NCBI RefSeq assembly: GCF_009208775.1
Contig: NZ_WFLM01000005.1
Coordinates: 65,168-129,167, forward strand
Direction of reading: 5' to 3'
DNA length: 64,000 nt
DNA from: Silvanigrella paludirubra
GTDB lineage: Bacteria > Bdellovibrionota_B > Oligoflexia > Silvanigrellales > Silvanigrellaceae
The notes beneath the pieces are model-generated. The model worked only from the letters and a program-made list of their open reading frames with translations, did not search any database and had not been told where the DNA came from. The translations under genes and the position numbers were made by a program. Below are positions 27,102 to 36,209 of the stretch, one piece after another; the first letter of the stretch is position 1, and every line of letters begins with the position of its first letter.

Positions 27102-28448
27102 TCACAATCTCCAATATGTTATATAGCTCGATAACATATTTATTTGCTCCCTTTTTAGTTTTGATTTAATATCAATCAAAACAATATTATGAGCCAATCT
27201 ATCTTTTAAGCTTATAATATTCTCAATAGTAGAAGAAAACTCATCATGAGGTACTGCTAAAAATATAACATCATAATCTATAAAATCTGTTTTTAAGGAA
27301 GATAATTCTATTCCATACTCCGAAATTGCTTCTTCTTTATCTGCAATAGGATCAATTACGTCAACATGAAAATTAAAATCTTTCAATGTATTAATAATAT
27401 CAATTATTTTTGTATTTCTAACATCAGAAACATTTTCTTTAAAAGTAAAACCTAAAATTAACGATTTATAAAACTCACCATTTATAGGTTTATTTTTTAA
27501 TGTTAACTTAACCGCTTCAGAAGCTACAAACCCTCCCATAGAATCATTAATAGCTCTACCAGAAAGTATAACTTTAGGAATATAACCTAATGTCTCAGAT
27601 TTATAAGTTAGATAATAAGGATCAACTCCTATACAATGCCCCCCTACTAAACCTGGAACAAAATTTAAAAAATTCCATTTAGTAGAAGCTGCTGCGAGGA
27701 CATCTGAAGTGTCTATTTTTAATTTAGAGAAGATAACTGACAATTCATTAATAAGCGCAATATTAATATCTCTTTGAGTATTTTCAATTATTTTTGCTGC
27801 TTCTGCTACTTTTATACTTGGTGCTATATGAATTCCTGCTTCAACAACGGAACCATATAATTGCGCAAATAACTCTTTTGAATTTTGACTACATCCAGAA
27901 ACAACTTTTACAATATTTTCGAACTTATGTTTTTTATCGCCTGGATTTATTCTTTCAGGAGAATAACCAAGATGAAAATCTTTACCATATTGTTTTGAAG
28001 AAATCTTCTCTATTACTGGCAAGCAATCCTCTTCAGTACAACCAGGATAAACAGTTGATTCAAAACATATATATCTTTTTTCATTAGTCGTTTGTAATAC
28101 TTTTCCAACTATTTTACACGCTAATAATAAATATTCTAGATCAGGTTTATTACCAATATTAACTGGGGTAGGAACAGCTATAATTATGACAGAACATTGA
28201 ATTAATTCTGAATACTCTGATGTAAAAAATATATTATCATTTTTTAAAACAGATGGATCTTCTATCTCTCCAGTATAATCTTGACCATGATTTAATTTTT
28301 CAATTTTATTTACGTTCGTATCAAAACCAACAACTTTATATTTTCTTGAAAATGATAAAGCTAATGGCAGACCAACATACCCTAGCCCAACAACGCCAAT
28401 TTTTGTTGAACCATCTTCTAATGCAATAATAATTTCATGTTTTTCCAT
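27102..28448 (-). CDS. UDP-N-acetylhexosamine 6-dehydrogenase (TviB/WbpO/WbpA family)
   Basis: A 448-residue nucleotide-sugar dehydrogenase that oxidises C6 of a UDP-HexNAc to the uronic acid with two NAD+. The Rossmann motif GLGYVG is at 21-26, FESTVYPGCTEE and GYSPERINPGDKKH are the TviB/WbpO-type signature, and the catalytic Cys lies in GGHCIGVDPYYL near residue 270. Length is normal. The product, UDP-GlcNAcA, would feed the WbpB/D-E-I-like enzymes in this locus. It is flanked in the operon by a uronate epimerase upstream and a GT4 downstream. UDP-GalNAc is the alternative substrate. Confidence 0.88.
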   Translation of the reverse strand: MEKHEIIIALEDGSTKIGVVGLGYVGLPLALSFSRKYKVVGFDTNVNKIEKLNHGQDYTGEIEDPSVLKNDNIFFTSEYSELIQCSVIIIAVPTPVNIGNKPDLEYLLLACKIVGKVLQTTNEKRYICFESTVYPGCTEEDCLPVIEKISSKQYGKDFHLGYSPERINPGDKKHKFENIVKVVSGCSQNSKELFAQLYGSVVEAGIHIAPSIKVAEAAKIIENTQRDINIALINELSVIFSKLKIDTSDVLAAASTKWNFLNFVPGLVGGHCIGVDPYYLTYKSETLGYIPKVILSGRAINDSMGGFVASEAVKLTLKNKPINGEFYKSLILGFTFKENVSDVRNTKIIDIINTLKDFNFHVDVIDPIADKEEAISEYGIELSSLKTDFIDYDVIFLAVPHDEFSSTIENIISLKDRLAHNIVLIDIKSKLKREQINMLSSYITYWRL

Positions 28449-28462
28449 AGCAAACCTACATT

Positions 28463-29500
28463 TTATGTTTTAATTTTTATATTATTATATTCAGAAAACC
28501 AATTTAAAAAATAAACCAAACCATCATCAATCGATGTTTTAGGCTGAAATTGAACAGCATCATAAAGCTTTTTTACATCAGCATAAGTTGCATATACATC
28601 TCCTGGCTGAATTGGTTCATTATTAATAATTGCTTTTTTCCCAAAGTAATTTTCTATTTTAGAAATAACATCTTTAACTAATATCGGAGTGTGATTACCT
28701 ATATTATATATTTTATATGGGCTTGAGCTTGAAGAAGGTTTGGGGTTTAATGGATCCCAATTTTTATCAGAAGTTGGAGTTATGCCACATAAACGCACAA
28801 TGCTTTCACTTACATCTTCAACATATGTAAAATCTCTAAGCATATTTCCCTCATTAAATAAATTTAATGATTTTTCATTTAAAATTGCTTCAGCAAATAA
28901 ATATAGCGCCATATCTGGACGTCCCCAAGGACCGTACACAGTAAAAAATCTTAATCCTGTTACAGGAAGATTAAATAAATGTGAGTAAGTATGTGCCATT
29001 AACTCATTACTTTTTTTAGTTGCAGCATATAAACTTATAGGATGATCAACTGTATCATCTTCATTAAATGGAAGCTTTTTATTATTCCCATAAACACTAC
29101 TACTAGAAGCATAAATTAAATGCGAAGCATTATAATATCTACAACATTCCAATATATTTAGAAAACCTTCAACATTTGATTTTATATATATATCTGGATG
29201 TGTAAGACTATATCGAACACTAGCTTGAGCTGCTAAATTGATTACTATATCAAAAGATTTATTTTCTTTAAAAATCTCTATTAATTTTTGTTTTTCTATT
29301 ATATCAAAAGAATGAAATGAAAAAGAATTATTTTTATCTAATTTTTTTAGCTCTAAAATTCTTTGTTTTTTTAAGTTTACATCATAATAATTATTTAAAT
29401 TATCAATTCCAATAATCTCGTAATTTTCTAATTCTAATAATTTTTTTATAACATGAAAGCCAATAAAGCCAGCAGCCCCAGTTAATAATATTTTTTTCAA
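28463..29500 (-). CDS. UDP-glucuronate 4-epimerase-like SDR (CapI/LspL/WbnF type)
   Basis: A 345-residue epimerase. I start it at TTG 29500, because GGAG sits six bases upstream and the protein then begins MKKILLTGAAGFIG as its relatives do. In-frame ATGs at 29512 and 29539 lie inside the upstream gene without better ribosome sites. Family marks are GIDNLNNYYDVNLKK, AAQASVRYSL, YASSSSVYG, ISLYAATKKSNELMAH (Tyr-x3-Lys) and TVYGPWGRPDMAL, all diagnostic of the UDP-uronate 4-epimerase group. It probably makes UDP-GalA or UDP-GalNAcA. It starts right after the AsnB stop, which implies coupling. Confidence 0.88.
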   Translation of the reverse strand: MKKILLTGAAGFIGFHVIKKLLELENYEIIGIDNLNNYYDVNLKKQRILELKKLDKNNSFSFHSFDIIEKQKLIEIFKENKSFDIVINLAAQASVRYSLTHPDIYIKSNVEGFLNILECCRYYNASHLIYASSSSVYGNNKKLPFNEDDTVDHPISLYAATKKSNELMAHTYSHLFNLPVTGLRFFTVYGPWGRPDMALYLFAEAILNEKSLNLFNEGNMLRDFTYVEDVSESIVRLCGITPTSDKNWDPLNPKPSSSSSPYKIYNIGNHTPILVKDVISKIENYFGKKAIINNEPIQPGDVYATYADVKKLYDAVQFQPKTSIDDGLVYFLNWFSEYNNIKIKT

Positions 29501-29501
29501 C

Positions 29502-31370
29502 TTACACTCCATTATATGAAAAAAGTTTTTTCCATTCATTCTCTATAAAAATATTCCAACTGGATGTTAAATTTGCTCCTTTAGGAAGATTTAAAGGTAA
29601 AGGAACGCCAAATCCTTTTTTTTGTAACTTCGTTATATTACCAGTCAAACGTATCGATAAGGAATCTCGAAGTATTCTTTTATAGATTCCATCTTTAATT
29701 TTAAAATCTAATGGTAATGAAGTTCCAAATTCAATTATTCTATAATCTAGTAATGGACTTCTAGCCTCTAACGAATAAGCCATAGTACCTCTATCTACTT
29801 TTACAAGCACATCATCTCTTAAATAAGAAACTAAATCTAGTGCGGCTAACTTTTCTTCAATACTACGGTCTTCAAGGGATTGCCAAGAATAATTAGGATG
29901 CCATTTCATATTATATGAATATAAATCAGGTAATTCTGATAATTCTAATTGATCTATTTCTAATAAGTCTTTTTTTGGATTTATTGATAAAATAGTATCA
30001 TATAATTGATATAAATTTTGAGACTTTAAAATTTGATTTATTTTGTAAATTTTAGCATCTATATTAGTTGAATTAATTGAAAACGATTTCAAAATAAATT
30101 GAAAAATTTTCTTTCCTAGATTTGAAGAAATTCCATATTTTATCAATTTATCACAACCATAAATAGATCTAATAGCACGATTTATATTATTTAATTTTTT
30201 AGTATATGAAAATCTTGGATAACCTAAAAACACCTCGTCACCACCATCTCCAGTTAATACAACAGAAACATATTTTTTTGCTGCTTCTGAAATAGCCATA
30301 GTTGGAATTTGTGAACTGTCAGAAAAAGGTTCATCATAATAAAATGGAATTTTAGATATTTGATTATGATAATCAGACTCTTTTAAATGTATCAAGTTTA
30401 AAGGAAAGTTCAATTGCTTACATGTATTTTGTGCTATGCTAGATTCATCAAAATTACTATCATCAAACTTTACAGTAAAAGCTTTAACATCTTGTATATT
30501 CAATTTTTTGATACTTGATAACACAAGACTTGAGTCTATCCCTCCTGAAAGAAAAGCACCTACAGGAACATCTGCAATAAGCCTGATTTTAGTGGCATCA
30601 TCTAAGAGTTCTAAAAATTCATCAATAGCATTTTTATAAGAATATTTATATTTATTTTTGTATCCATTAAAAGGATCCCAATACTGTTGCTCTTTTAAAT
30701 TTTCTAAATAATCATTCCCTAAATTTAATTCAGCAAAAGAGGCTGCATTTAGTTTTTTACATTCGTTATAAATACTTAAATTTGAAGGTATATAGCCCAA
30801 CCAACGATAAAATGCTAAACTCTGCTGATTAACAGTAAGTTTTAAATTTAGATTGACAATTGCTTTTAATTCAGAAGAAAACACCAAACAATCTTTTGTT
30901 TCATACAAATAAAGTGGTTTTTTACCTAAACGATCTCTTGCAAATATAATTTTATTATTTGATGAATCTAAATAAGCCAAAGACATCATACCATTTAATT
31001 TCTTACAATAATTTACTCCATATAAATTTAGTCCAGCAAGAATAACTTCTGTATCCGTATTAGATTTGAATTCCCATTTATCAGATAATTCTTTTTTTAA
31101 ATCAATAAAATTATAAATTTCTCCATTAAAAACAATGGAATTAAAATTGCCATTTAAAAACTGTTTGTTCATAGGTTGGTGTCCCATTGAACTTAAATCA
31201 AGAATTGACAATCTTCTTTGACCAAACCAAACATCCCATTTATCAGAGATGTTAAACTTTTCTAATCCCCAATCATCAGGACCTCTATGCGATAGCATAT
31301 TTAATGCATTTTTTAATGTTTTTTCGTTAAAACGATTTGGCTTAGAAATAACACCAAATATTCCACACAT
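29502..31370 (-). CDS. Glutamine-dependent asparagine synthetase-like amidotransferase (AsnB family)
   Basis: A 622-residue enzyme with an N-terminal class II glutaminase (catalytic Cys2 in MCGIFGVI, NGEIYNF, TDTEVILAG) and a C-terminal ATP-pyrophosphatase domain with GAFLSGGIDSSL. VVLTGDGGDEVFLGYPR and SLEARSPLLDYR are also present. The family makes asparagine, but WbpS-type members in O-antigen loci amidate hexuronic acids. Its position at the head of an operon with a UDP-uronate dehydrogenase, a uronate epimerase and a GT4 favours the second role. Sequence cannot exclude true AsnB activity. Confidence 0.87.
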   Translation of the reverse strand: MCGIFGVISKPNRFNEKTLKNALNMLSHRGPDDWGLEKFNISDKWDVWFGQRRLSILDLSSMGHQPMNKQFLNGNFNSIVFNGEIYNFIDLKKELSDKWEFKSNTDTEVILAGLNLYGVNYCKKLNGMMSLAYLDSSNNKIIFARDRLGKKPLYLYETKDCLVFSSELKAIVNLNLKLTVNQQSLAFYRWLGYIPSNLSIYNECKKLNAASFAELNLGNDYLENLKEQQYWDPFNGYKNKYKYSYKNAIDEFLELLDDATKIRLIADVPVGAFLSGGIDSSLVLSSIKKLNIQDVKAFTVKFDDSNFDESSIAQNTCKQLNFPLNLIHLKESDYHNQISKIPFYYDEPFSDSSQIPTMAISEAAKKYVSVVLTGDGGDEVFLGYPRFSYTKKLNNINRAIRSIYGCDKLIKYGISSNLGKKIFQFILKSFSINSTNIDAKIYKINQILKSQNLYQLYDTILSINPKKDLLEIDQLELSELPDLYSYNMKWHPNYSWQSLEDRSIEEKLAALDLVSYLRDDVLVKVDRGTMAYSLEARSPLLDYRIIEFGTSLPLDFKIKDGIYKRILRDSLSIRLTGNITKLQKKGFGVPLPLNLPKGANLTSSWNIFIENEWKKLFSYNGV

Positions 31371-31501
31371 AAATTCTTTCCTTAATGAGTAATTGGATTA
31401 ATTACAGTTTTATTTTAAATTTTATAAGAAATTATGCTATAAAGCTATATTTAGTAGCATAAAAAATTATTTTTATAGTATAATATTAAAATAAATAAGT
31501 A

Positions 31502-31526
31502 AATTAGAATAATTTCATTTCTAATT
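31502..31526 (-). terminator. Possible terminator of the signalling operon
   Basis: An 8-bp perfect stem (AATTAGAA / TTCTAATT, 9-base loop) lies 42 bases after the stop of the PAS-His-receiver gene on the minus strand and is followed by a T-rich stretch. Weak because the region is AT-rich overall. Confidence 0.35.
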
Positions 31527-31567
31527 TTTAAACTTTAATTATAAGATTTTTAAAAAAATAAAATTGA

Positions 31568-33145
31568 TTACCCACTCACTTTAGGCATAAACTTTGCAAC
31601 CGCTTTTTTCACTTCATCAAGCCCAGCTTCTTTTGTAATATAAAATACATTTTCATATTTGAAGCCGTTTTCACCACCTTGATTCACTAAATTACTGCTA
31701 AAAAAGATAAAAGGAGTTTGAATTTTTTCTTCGCGCAATGCAACTAAAAAGTGCGGTCCTGTCATACGTGGCATACGAACATCACATACGATAGCTACAA
31801 TTCTTTCACTGATTGGCTTTTTCTCTTCTTGCTGAAAGTACTCTAATGCTTCTAAACCATCACCGGCCTCTATAGATTCCCAGCCAGATTGTTTCATTGC
31901 TCTTTTTACAAGACGACGAATATCTTGCTCATCATCAACAATAAGTACAAGTGGTTTATCTTTTCCAGAAAATACTGCAGATGAAACGTTTGCATTATCA
32001 GATGAAGATTCATCTTTATCTGATTCATCTTTATGATCTTCTGTTTCTTGGAAACAATTTAATCCTAAGCTAAACATTATATGCGAATCTTGTAAAATTG
32101 CTTCAAACTTTGCACTTCCAGGCATTTTATTTGCAAATTTTTCAAGAGTATTAGTCGCAATTTTTTGTTTACCACCAGGAATACAAGCACATTGTGCAGA
32201 TATCGTAACAAACTCTTCATTTCCATTTATATCAATATAAATAACACTGTTACCTTGTGGAATCACATTACAAAGCTCAGCAAAAGCTGCATTTAACCAC
32301 ATTATAAAGTTAACAGGGTTTGCTAAAACAGCGGGATCATAATTTTCATCTTTGCGTATTTTATTAATAACACCTTGAGTAGTAAAACGATGCACATTTA
32401 ACATTAATGCATCATCTACCATACTCATTATTTTAGTAATTTGAGTTTCAGAAAGTTTTGGATTTGAAAATTTTCTAAACCAAACAGCAAGGTCTTGGAT
32501 GTCCTGCATATACTGTAAAGCTTTTTTCATATCTTCTTGTGCAGTAGCATCAGCAAGAGTTGGTGTAATTTGAGTTTGTAAGATTCCGCGGCACATTGTA
32601 ATAGGATTTATCAACTGATGTGCAATATCTGCACCAATTTCTGATATGGTATTCATGCGAACAGAATAATGTAATTCAGCCTGAGCAGACATTAAGTCCG
32701 CCATTTTTTCTCTCATTTGTGCATGTGTACTTTGGAGTTCATCATACATTTTAGTTAAACTAAGATCTGCAATTTCCATACAGATCAATATTTCTTCTCC
32801 ATTCGGATTAGCAATAACAATTTTATGTAATTTAACTTCTGCAGGAAAAGAACCAACAGGGCCTCTTCTTACTTGCCTTTGAAAGTCGTAAGCCTGCCCT
32901 AAACTCATTGCAATATTGAAAAGATCATAAATTAATTTATGATCTTTTTTATCAAAAAGATCGCTAATATTAACTTTTGCTGCCGATTTTCCTGCTCCAC
33001 CAAACCAAGTTTGTTTTTTAAAAGTAGCATTGCACCAGCGCATAAAATGATCGTCGGGACTGAATAAAGCAATCCCTGTTGAAACATTTTTTAGAATTTG
33101 TGCGGCAAGGGCTTTATCTAAATCCTTGCTGAATTCAGCTGACAT
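31568..33145 (-). CDS. PAS / DHp-like / degenerate-ATPase / receiver signalling protein
   Basis: A 525-residue soluble protein. Residues about 10-140 look like a PAS domain. The segment IGADIAHQLINPIT (about 170-183) resembles a histidine-kinase H-box with its His. The next about 150 residues keep an N-box-like NAAFAEL but lack the DxGxG and GxG lid motifs, so the ATPase domain appears degenerate. Residues about 400-525 form an intact receiver: acidic DDE, phospho-acceptor in CDVRMPRMTG, and Lys in ITKEAG. It is last in an operon with a separate intact ATPase and a STAS protein, 2 bases after the ATPase gene. The output is unknown, as there is no DNA-binding domain. Confidence 0.75.
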   Translation of the reverse strand: MSAEFSKDLDKALAAQILKNVSTGIALFSPDDHFMRWCNATFKKQTWFGGAGKSAAKVNISDLFDKKDHKLIYDLFNIAMSLGQAYDFQRQVRRGPVGSFPAEVKLHKIVIANPNGEEILICMEIADLSLTKMYDELQSTHAQMREKMADLMSAQAELHYSVRMNTISEIGADIAHQLINPITMCRGILQTQITPTLADATAQEDMKKALQYMQDIQDLAVWFRKFSNPKLSETQITKIMSMVDDALMLNVHRFTTQGVINKIRKDENYDPAVLANPVNFIMWLNAAFAELCNVIPQGNSVIYIDINGNEEFVTISAQCACIPGGKQKIATNTLEKFANKMPGSAKFEAILQDSHIMFSLGLNCFQETEDHKDESDKDESSSDNANVSSAVFSGKDKPLVLIVDDEQDIRRLVKRAMKQSGWESIEAGDGLEALEYFQQEEKKPISERIVAIVCDVRMPRMTGPHFLVALREEKIQTPFIFFSSNLVNQGGENGFKYENVFYITKEAGLDEVKKAVAKFMPKVSG

Positions 33146-33147
33146 AG

Positions 33148-34083
33148 CTAATTTTTTTCCTCAGCTTCAAAAAAATGAAAACTTCTTAACCGACTGTCAA
33201 AATCTTTAAATCTTTTTTCAAATCTCATTAAACAAACTATTTCTGTCTTTTTTCCTGGCTGAACTGTTACTATAAAATGATGAAGTCTATCAAAAATAAG
33301 TTTAATTCCTAATCCACCACTCGCTCTTTTTCCCATGGATTCCGTTTTTTGATTTTCGTCCATATATTGCATAACTGTTTTTTTAGTTAAAGTACCAAAT
33401 GGATCACTCACAGAAACACCAAATACTTCACCATCAAATCCCCATTTTACTTTTACTGATTCTTTTTCTTCTAATTCAAAAGACTCATGACGAGCCATAG
33501 TTTTTAATCTTGGATTTGCATCAAAAACCGCATTTAATAAAAGCTCATCAGTAAGTTCACAAACTCTTTGAGCATATTGGTGAAAACGCTCTGTATTACC
33601 ACCTATTTTTAATACAAAGCCTTCTAAATTTGTCAAAGCTTCTCTTTTATCAATTTGATTTTTAATTTTTTTTTCATTAAATATATTAGGAAATCCTAAA
33701 TGTTTGTCTAAACCAGGATAATCTTTTGTCTCAAACTTTTTTAAAAGTAATATTAATTCGCGTGCATCAAATTCGCCATTGTTTGTAGCAACAAAACATT
33801 GAATATTTACACATTCGATAAGGCTTGGAATTACTTTTTGTAAGGTTTCTTGAAGAATAACGATAATTCTACTTTCAGGATAAGCAAAAGAAAACTCTTT
33901 TAAAAAATCGACTTTTTTAGCATCTGCAAAAAGAAAAAAACGTTCTTTTTTTTCTTTAGATGCAAATAGTTTAGCATCTTCTTCACTATTACAAGGCTGA
34001 AAATCTACTCCTGCTGAACGAGTTAACATTCCAAGTTTATTTTGAAAGGCTATGGAATCAGGCAAAAAGCAGACAACTTTCAA
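33148..34083 (-). CDS. HATPase (RsbW/SpoIIAB-like) protein with pseudo-receiver N-terminus
   Basis: A 311-residue protein. The first about 120 residues have an alternating strand-helix pattern like a receiver domain but without its phosphorylation aspartate set. The C-terminal half is a GHKL ATPase of the anti-sigma kinase type: N-box TDELLLNAVFDA, G1-like VSDPFGTL, and lid MGKRASGGLGIKLIFDRL. It overlaps the STAS gene by 4 bases (ATGA) and precedes the PAS-His-receiver gene by 2 bases. By analogy it would phosphorylate or bind the STAS partner, but it could also supply ATPase activity in trans to the neighbouring His-domain protein. That is inference. Confidence 0.75.
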   Translation of the reverse strand: MKVVCFLPDSIAFQNKLGMLTRSAGVDFQPCNSEEDAKLFASKEKKERFFLFADAKKVDFLKEFSFAYPESRIIVILQETLQKVIPSLIECVNIQCFVATNNGEFDARELILLLKKFETKDYPGLDKHLGFPNIFNEKKIKNQIDKREALTNLEGFVLKIGGNTERFHQYAQRVCELTDELLLNAVFDANPRLKTMARHESFELEEKESVKVKWGFDGEVFGVSVSDPFGTLTKKTVMQYMDENQKTESMGKRASGGLGIKLIFDRLHHFIVTVQPGKKTEIVCLMRFEKRFKDFDSRLRSFHFFEAEEKN

Positions 34084-34586
34084 GCAGCTTCTCCCTTAAA
34101 TCTTTTTATATTTGAAGAAATAAAATAAAAATATTCATTGGGTTCAAAATCAATTTCTAAATCAAGACCATCTTTGCTTTTCATGATTAAATTAAAATCA
34201 TCATAGCTATCTAAAATTGGTATTTCTTTTCCAAGAGTAAGCAACAAAGTTTCATGTGTATCGTTAGAAGGACAATAAAAATTTGCTTGAATGCTTTCCA
34301 CTCTTGTTTTTTCACTTAAAAAATCACTTATATTAAATTGCTCAACCAACCAGCGTGGTACGTTTATGTAGACACACATACCATCTTTAAAACTGTCAAG
34401 AATTTTATACCAAGCTAAAATGCCGCAAGAGTTTGCTCTTTTCACTTTTGAAAAATCAAGACGTATTACTTTGTCCTTTGAATTAGCAAAAGCTTGTTCC
34501 AGTCCCTTTTTGATATTATCAATTGAGGACTCTTCATTTAAGAGACCTGAAAACTCAATAGTTGTATTATTTACTACCACTTCCAT
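34080..34586 (-). CDS. STAS-domain protein (anti-sigma-antagonist-like)
   Basis: A 168-residue protein from ATG 34586, preferred because GAGG lies 8 bases upstream and the STAS fold begins at once. An in-frame ATG at 34625 would add 13 residues with a distant ribosome site. The STAS core is visible as IEFSGLLNEESSIDNI, KVIRLDFSKVKRANSCGI and a following amphipathic helix, with an additional about 70-residue C-terminal part of unknown fold. In SpoIIAA-type proteins the loop reads DSSG and its second Ser is phosphorylated. Here the loop is NSCG, so that residue appears to be Cys. This argues against ordinary phospho-switching. Confidence 0.7.
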   Translation of the reverse strand: MEVVVNNTTIEFSGLLNEESSIDNIKKGLEQAFANSKDKVIRLDFSKVKRANSCGILAWYKILDSFKDGMCVYINVPRWLVEQFNISDFLSEKTRVESIQANFYCPSNDTHETLLLTLGKEIPILDSYDDFNLIMKSKDGLDLEIDFEPNEYFYFISSNIKRFKGEAA

Positions 34587-34665
34587 CCCTTGCACCTCAA
34601 AAGCAGACGACATATTGATGTTCATTTATCGGTCTTAAAAATGACCTCTTTAGTTTATCCAGAAC

Positions 34666-34694
34666 TTGCTACATTTAACGCCCAATCCTATAAG
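34666..34694 (+). promoter_or_regulatory. Candidate promoter for fumC
   Basis: TTGCTA (34666-34671) and TATAAG (34689-34694) are separated by 17 bases, giving a start site about 75 bases before the fumC ATG. A bulged hairpin (CCAA-T-CCTA with TAGGTTGG, 34682-34703) overlaps the -10 region. Assigned by eye. Confidence 0.4.
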
Positions 34695-34774
34695 TATTAG
34701 GTTGGCCTTTTTGGGCTCTCTTTCAAAAGATCATCTCATCTTACTTTATTATTTCCCTTTTAGGAGATTCTACT

Positions 34775-36169
34775 ATGTCTACACGGATAGAAACAGATAG
34801 CATGGGCGAAATTGCCGTGCCACAAAATGCATACTGGGGAGCTCAAACCCAAAGAAGCTTTCAAAATTTTAAAATCAGCGGCGAAAGATTTCCACGAGTA
34901 TTTATAAGAGCTTATGGTCTAGTCAAAAAAGCGGCGGCACAGGTAAATAGCCAATTAGGGGAACTCGACTCACAAAAAGAAAAATTTATCAGTCAAGCCG
35001 CTGACGAAGTTATTGCGGGTAAACATGACGACCATTTTCCGTTAGTTGTTTGGCAAACAGGATCCGGCACTCAAACAAATATGAATTTTAATGAAGTCAT
35101 TTCAAATAGAGCGATTGAAATAGCTGGCGGCGAAATTGGTAGCAAAAAACCAATTCATCCAAATGACGACGTAAATAGAGGTCAAAGTACCAATGATAGT
35201 TTTCCAACAGCAATGCATGTTGCTGCTGCCATTGCTATTTATGAAAACTTTATTCCATCAATAGATAAAATTATTGGAACCTTTGAGAAAAAAACAAAAG
35301 AATTTGAAAAAATTATTAAAATTGGAAGAACACATCTTCAAGATGCAACACCTTTAACTCTTGGTGATGAAGTAAGTGGCTGGGTTATGCAGCTTAAAAT
35401 GTGCAAAAAAGCAGTCTTAAATTCTATGGAAATGGTTTGTGAGCTTGCAGCAGGGGGGACAGCCGTTGGTACAGGCCTAAATTCACATAAAGATTATGCT
35501 AAAGGCATAGCAAAAAAACTATCCGAATTTACAAAAATTCAGTTCGTAACAGCTCCAAATAAATTTCAAGCTTTGGCAGGACAAGAAGCTCTTGCAAATT
35601 TGTCTGGCGCTCTTAACACAACTGCAACCGCATTTATGAAAATTGCAAACGACATTAGATGGCTTGCAAGTGGTCCTCGTTGCGGAATTGGTGAAATATC
35701 TATTCCAGAAAATGAACCCGGAAGTTCTATTATGCCAGGCAAAGTGAATCCGACTCAAAGCGAAGCTGCCACTATGGCTTGTTGCCAAGTTATGGGGAAT
35801 CACGTTGCTGTTACGATAGCTTCAAGCCAAGGTAACTTTGAACTTAATGTCTTCAAACCTGTGATTATTCATAATGTACTTCATTCTATTCGATTGCTTT
35901 CAGATTGTTTTATTGGCTTTGAAGAACATTGCGCTTCAGGGATAAAAGCAAATCAAGAAAGAATTAATGAATTAATGCAAAAATCATTAATGCTTGTTAC
36001 AGCACTAAATACACATATTGGGTATGATAAAGCAGCTAAAATTGCTAAGACTGCTCACCATAATGGAACAACTTTAAAAGAAGAAGCCATTGCACTCGGC
36101 TATTTAACAGCCGAACAATTTGATGCATGGGTTGACCCAAGTAAAATGCTTTCTCCTCATGGAAAATAA
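34775..36169 (+). CDS. fumC: Fumarate hydratase, class II
   Basis: A 464-residue class II fumarase, which interconverts fumarate and malate in the TCA cycle in the cytosol. Family features are [20 protein letters not shown] at the N-terminus, [44 protein letters not shown] and the signature [16 protein letters not shown] near residue 320. All are intact and the length is normal. The ATG has AGGAG 8 bases upstream. It is a single-gene transcript with its own promoter and a strong terminator. No nearby TCA genes are present, so regulation is probably independent. Confidence 0.97.
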   Translation: MSTRIETDSMGEIAVPQNAYWGAQTQRSFQNFKISGERFPRVFIRAYGLVKKAAAQVNSQLGELDSQKEKFISQAADEVIAGKHDDHFPLVVWQTGSGTQTNMNFNEVISNRAIEIAGGEIGSKKPIHPNDDVNRGQSTNDSFPTAMHVAAAIAIYENFIPSIDKIIGTFEKKTKEFEKIIKIGRTHLQDATPLTLGDEVSGWVMQLKMCKKAVLNSMEMVCELAAGGTAVGTGLNSHKDYAKGIAKKLSEFTKIQFVTAPNKFQALAGQEALANLSGALNTTATAFMKIANDIRWLASGPRCGIGEISIPENEPGSSIMPGKVNPTQSEAATMACCQVMGNHVAVTIASSQGNFELNVFKPVIIHNVLHSIRLLSDCFIGFEEHCASGIKANQERINELMQKSLMLVTALNTHIGYDKAAKIAKTAHHNGTTLKEEAIALGYLTAEQFDAWVDPSKMLSPHGK

Positions 36170-36180
36170 ATAAACTTTAA

Positions 36181-36209
36181 GGCACTAATGATAATTTAGT
36201 GCCTTTTTT
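36181..36209 (+). terminator. Intrinsic terminator of fumC
   Basis: GGCACTAA (36181-36188) pairs with TTAGTGCC (36196-36203), with a 7-base loop, followed by six T. It ends at the stop codon of the convergent lipoprotein gene and may serve both strands. Confidence 0.85.
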
